The translations under genes were made by a program, and so were the position numbers. From a virus, in the IMG/VR virus record IMGVR_UViG_3300006916_000083, positions 1 through 46,289 of that record: DNA of 46,289 nt, one strand, 5' to 3'. The stretch's first letter is position 1; each line of letters opens with the position of its first letter. Positions 44,060-46,289 of the stretch are shown here, piece after piece. The notes below the pieces were generated by a model. That model saw only the letters and a list, made by a program, of their open reading frames with translations, was not told where the DNA came from and searched no databases.

Positions 44060-44694
44060 GCCAGCCCCTCCTGCTCCAAAAACTTCTCCCATCCTATCGT
44101 CTTACACTTTCCTTGTCTAACAAAATTGAAGTAGACAGGCTCATCCAACTTAATAACATAATGATTCTTTTCTTGGTGTCTGGCTTTTTCAGACCCCTCG
44201 ACTTCAAAAGACCAAGGGCTGTACTCCTCGTGCATCAAACGAAGAAGATGCTCGGTTCTCCATATCGCTGGCTGAACGGAAGTTAGCCAGTTACTATAGG
44301 GAGCCATTCTTTTAATTGTGTCTACGGTCTCGGTGTATTGGTAGTTGGCCATGGATGGAACGGGATTGAGGCACAGCTTGTCAGCCTTTTCTCTCTCCAT
44401 AAAAACCAACAGCCAATCAAAAAACTCCTTGGTTAGTTTTTGTGAGTAGTAGTAATCATCCAAAGTAAAGAATACATAGTCAGTCTTTACCTTCTGCAAA
44501 GCCTCTACCATTCTCTTGCCCCATGCCCCCTTTCCGGGCAAACACCACTCATAGTTTGGGTGTTCAATGGCTTGGGTTTCCCCTGCTACAATTCTAGGAA
44601 GTTCATCTGGTAAATACCTATCCATCAATGCCATAGAGTTAGGCATAAACTCCAAATAATCATCACAAGTTCCAACTAGTATTGAGAGGCTCAT
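44056..44694 (-). CDS. Glycosyltransferase-like protein
   Basis: This 212-residue protein has SILVGTCDDYLEFMPNSMAL, a DDYYYSQ motif (VFFTLDDYYYSQKLTKEFFD), NWLTSVQPAIWRTEHLLRLM and FEVEGSEKARHQEK. LDD is a typical metal-binding DxD-like site of GT-A enzymes. It overlaps both neighbours by 4 nt. Together with the next gene it probably builds a glycan from the sugar made by this cluster. Confidence 0.75.
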   Translation of the reverse strand: MSLSILVGTCDDYLEFMPNSMALMDRYLPDELPRIVAGETQAIEHPNYEWCLPGKGAWGKRMVEALQKVKTDYVFFTLDDYYYSQKLTKEFFDWLLVFMEREKADKLCLNPVPSMANYQYTETVDTIKRMAPYSNWLTSVQPAIWRTEHLLRLMHEEYSPWSFEVEGSEKARHQEKNHYVIKLDEPVYFNFVRQGKCKTIGWEKFLEQEGLA

Positions 44695-45548
44695 ATTCTT
44701 TTCAGGATTTCTTCCTTTGTGTAAGACTCTACTTCATTAGAGTACGGACCCTCTTCGAGAATCTTTTCGTGTAGGTTTTCTCCTGGCTGAAGCCCGATTT
44801 CTTTTACAGAGATTTTCTTTCCGTTACCGTACTTCTCAACCATACTCTCTAGCAAAGTCTCAATTTTAATAGACTTCATTGAAGGGCAGTAGGGTGTGCT
44901 GTCTACGGAATGCAGCATACACATCTTAATGGTTTCAACTGCTTCATCGATTGTCCAGAAAAATCGGGTGGCGTTCTTATCCGTAACGATAACCTCGTTG
45001 CCCTCCTGAATCAAATCTTTCCACTTACACAAAACAGACCCAGTGGAATACAAAACATTTCCATACCTAACAATTCTGTAGGCGCAGTCGGGGTTGAGTT
45101 CCTGGTATTGTGCCGCCAACCGTTCCATAAGCAGCTTTGTTGCGCCGTAAACACCCGCCACTTGTGCCGCCTTGTCGGTAGAAATAGAGATAACAAAATC
45201 CAGCGGTTGGGTTAGGGAGCAATGAAAAATATTCATCGAGCCTATCACATTGGTTTTGGTTGCCTCTCTCGGATGCTTTTCAGCCAAGCCAACATGTTTG
45301 GAAGCTGCTAAATGAAAGACTCCTTTCACGCCTTTCATAGCCTGTCTTACTTCTAGCTCGTCTGACACATCCCCCGGAAAAGTCTCTACAGGATATCTCT
45401 CTGAAAGTTTAATTAGGTTACCCTCGTTTCTGGCGAGAACCCTAACTAGACCTCCGCACTCTAAAATGTACTCAATCAGTTTAGCTCCCAGAAACCCGGT
45501 GCCTCCTGTTACTAGGTATACTTCTCCTTTTTTGATTTCTTGTTTCAT
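44691..45548 (-). CDS. CapD/FlaA1-like NAD-dependent epimerase/dehydratase
   Basis: This 285-residue extended SDR enzyme has VTGGTGFLGAKLIEYIL (12-28), AGVFHLAASKHVGLAEKHPR-like (KGVFHLAASK), SISTDKAAQVAGVYGATKLL with catalytic Tyr and Lys, NVLYSTGSVL and NATRFFWTIDEAVETI. The family converts UDP-GlcNAc or related sugars to 4-keto-6-deoxy forms. It lacks the membrane part of larger CapD proteins. It probably supplies the keto sugar to the DegT-type aminotransferase. Confidence 0.88.
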   Translation of the reverse strand: MKQEIKKGEVYLVTGGTGFLGAKLIEYILECGGLVRVLARNEGNLIKLSERYPVETFPGDVSDELEVRQAMKGVKGVFHLAASKHVGLAEKHPREATKTNVIGSMNIFHCSLTQPLDFVISISTDKAAQVAGVYGATKLLMERLAAQYQELNPDCAYRIVRYGNVLYSTGSVLCKWKDLIQEGNEVIVTDKNATRFFWTIDEAVETIKMCMLHSVDSTPYCPSMKSIKIETLLESMVEKYGNGKKISVKEIGLQPGENLHEKILEEGPYSNEVESYTKEEILKRI

Positions 45549-46171
45549 ATTACTTTACACTCCTTAAATACTGGGAACTCAGTCAAGTCCCGGTAACCAT
45601 TGTTTTCGCCTAGGTCAGGCGTATGTTCGGGGTAGTTCTGCATAAGAGCTAGACCGTGTGCCGCCTGTTGTGGGGTCATGTACATATTCCACCCAAGCAT
45701 ATCAATCCTATCGTCTTTGTAATTCACTTCTCCTCGACCTTCGTATCGTGCCTTCTTCAACCACTCCACCATCTTTTCATCATCTGTAAGAATCATCCCT
45801 CCTTTTCCTACGGCTAGTGTTTTCTTAATATGAAAAGACAGGCACATGGAAGTTCCAGGGATGTACATGTCTGAGGTGAGTCGCTTTGCTGAGTCGTATA
45901 TTGGGTACGGCTTGAGTTGATAAGCCCCGGACCAATCAGCGTCCTCAAAGACCACTTCTCCCCCGGCGTGAATCACAGACATAGGTACGGATAGGTAAGT
46001 CTTTTTGGGTACTATAACTTCCTCTACATTGTGATACTTGCAGCACAGGAATAATGCATTGGTACAGCTATCAACGGCTACAGCAAAGGGCGCTCCAGTG
46101 TAGTGCGCCACTTCTTCCTCAAACATTTTTACAATGCTGTACGGATTATGTTTAATGCTTTTGTGTGTCAT
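45545..46171 (-). CDS. Short DegT/DnrJ-type sugar aminotransferase
   Basis: I choose the ATG at 46171, which overlaps the previous stop (ATGA). The 208-residue protein has the N-terminal part of the family: VAVDSCTNALFLCCKYHNVE (31-50), VIVPKKTYLSVPMSV, IYDSAKRL, MCLSFHIKKTLAVGKGGMIL with the PLP lysine (K116 or K117), and ARYEGRG. Homologues are usually 360-400 residues, so the C-terminal small domain is largely missing and only a short MYMTPQQAAHGLALMQN follows. It may still act with the CapD-like enzyme upstream in sugar amination, or be a degenerate relative. Confidence 0.75.
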   Translation of the reverse strand: MTHKSIKHNPYSIVKMFEEEVAHYTGAPFAVAVDSCTNALFLCCKYHNVEEVIVPKKTYLSVPMSVIHAGGEVVFEDADWSGAYQLKPYPIYDSAKRLTSDMYIPGTSMCLSFHIKKTLAVGKGGMILTDDEKMVEWLKKARYEGRGEVNYKDDRIDMLGWNMYMTPQQAAHGLALMQNYPEHTPDLGENNGYRDLTEFPVFKECKVI

Positions 46172-46289
46172 AGGGCAACAGCGAAAAATAAATGATTGGG
46201 TGATACATGTAGTCGATGAGTTTTTCTTATATGATTCCAAAGACCCTCTAAGTCATCTACCACTCCCGGATGGTACTCACCGACGATGA
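46168..46289 (-). CDS. Partial C-terminus of an upstream gene
   Basis: The frame is open from the right edge and ends at TGA 46168-46170, overlapping the aminotransferase ATG. The visible 39 residues are IVGEYHPGVVDDLEGLWNHI then RKTHRLHVSPNHLFFAVAL. The EYHPG segment is reminiscent of the end of phage methyltransferases of the FkbM kind, but the evidence is too short to name it. The coupling puts it in the second sugar cluster. Confidence 0.6.
   Translation of the reverse strand, partial: IVGEYHPGVVDDLEGLWNHIRKTHRLHVSPNHLFFAVAL

Noticed and set aside
45011-45196. Small frame inside the CapD-like gene
   Set aside because: A shadow in another frame with no signals.

Overview
This window is part of the genome of a tailed, T4-related (myovirus-type) bacteriophage. 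It encodes a large terminase, a portal protein, a T4 gp26-type baseplate chaperone, UvsW and UvsX recombination proteins, a phage sigma-like factor, ThyX, a small heat-shock protein, virion and tail-fibre genes and four tRNAs. The genes are densely packed with many 1-40 nt overlaps, and there is no bacterial housekeeping context. I cannot name the host. Two features fit a host that is richer in G+C than the phage and tolerant of leaderless mRNAs: the tRNAs (Arg-UCU, Gly-UCC, Ile-UAU, Leu-CAA) serve A/T-rich codons, and many start codons sit 5-8 nt after a -10 box. This host inference is weak.

Layout. 1-9.1 kb holds virion assembly genes: a partial virion protein, a gp26-like protein with a -1 frameshift extension, UvsW, a scaffold-like acidic protein, portal and terminase, then a glycosyltransferase-like gene. 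9.1-13.6 kb holds a secreted protein, Hsp20, several basic or virion-like small proteins, a DUF3310 protein and a GAF-like protein. 13.7-18.0 kb is a rightward early-type region of small genes. Nine of its genes have near-consensus sigma70 promoters (TTGACx, 16-17 bp, TATAAT-like) whose -10 lies only 6-7 nt before the ATG, so their mRNAs should be leaderless. Intergenic cassettes here carry a repeated stem-loop with a conserved loop. 18.0-19.3 kb is a 1.3 kb stretch without a convincing gene, rich in promoter-like repeats and hairpins.

19.3-28.4 kb is transcribed leftward. It holds a cytidine-deaminase fold protein without its zinc ligands, ThyX, a sigma-like factor, a chelatase-like module (MoxR/CobS AAA+ ATPase, HExxH protein, VWA protein), a pyrimidine-dimer-glycosylase-like protein, a genuine deaminase and four tRNAs. 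28.6-33.3 kb holds a 1224-residue tail-fibre-like protein with an Ig-like domain and a glycoside-hydrolase-like domain. Its C-terminal domain is duplicated as a separate gene. 33.3-36.3 kb is a complete dTDP-L-rhamnose set (RmlA, C, B, D). 36.3-41.6 kb holds a ClpB-like ATPase, UvsX and virion proteins. 41.6-46.3 kb is a second sugar cluster: GDPD-like, nucleotidyltransferase, HAD phosphatase, two glycosyltransferase-like proteins, a CapD-like epimerase and a very short DegT-type aminotransferase.

The pieces suggest three promoter classes: host-type sigma70 early promoters (leaderless), a TATAAGTCAA motif, and T4-late-like TATAAATA/TATATAAA boxes before virion genes that the sigma-like factor may read. 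The strongest novel signals are the repeated stem-loop plus leaderless promoter cassettes and the programmed frameshift signal at the end of the gp26-like gene.
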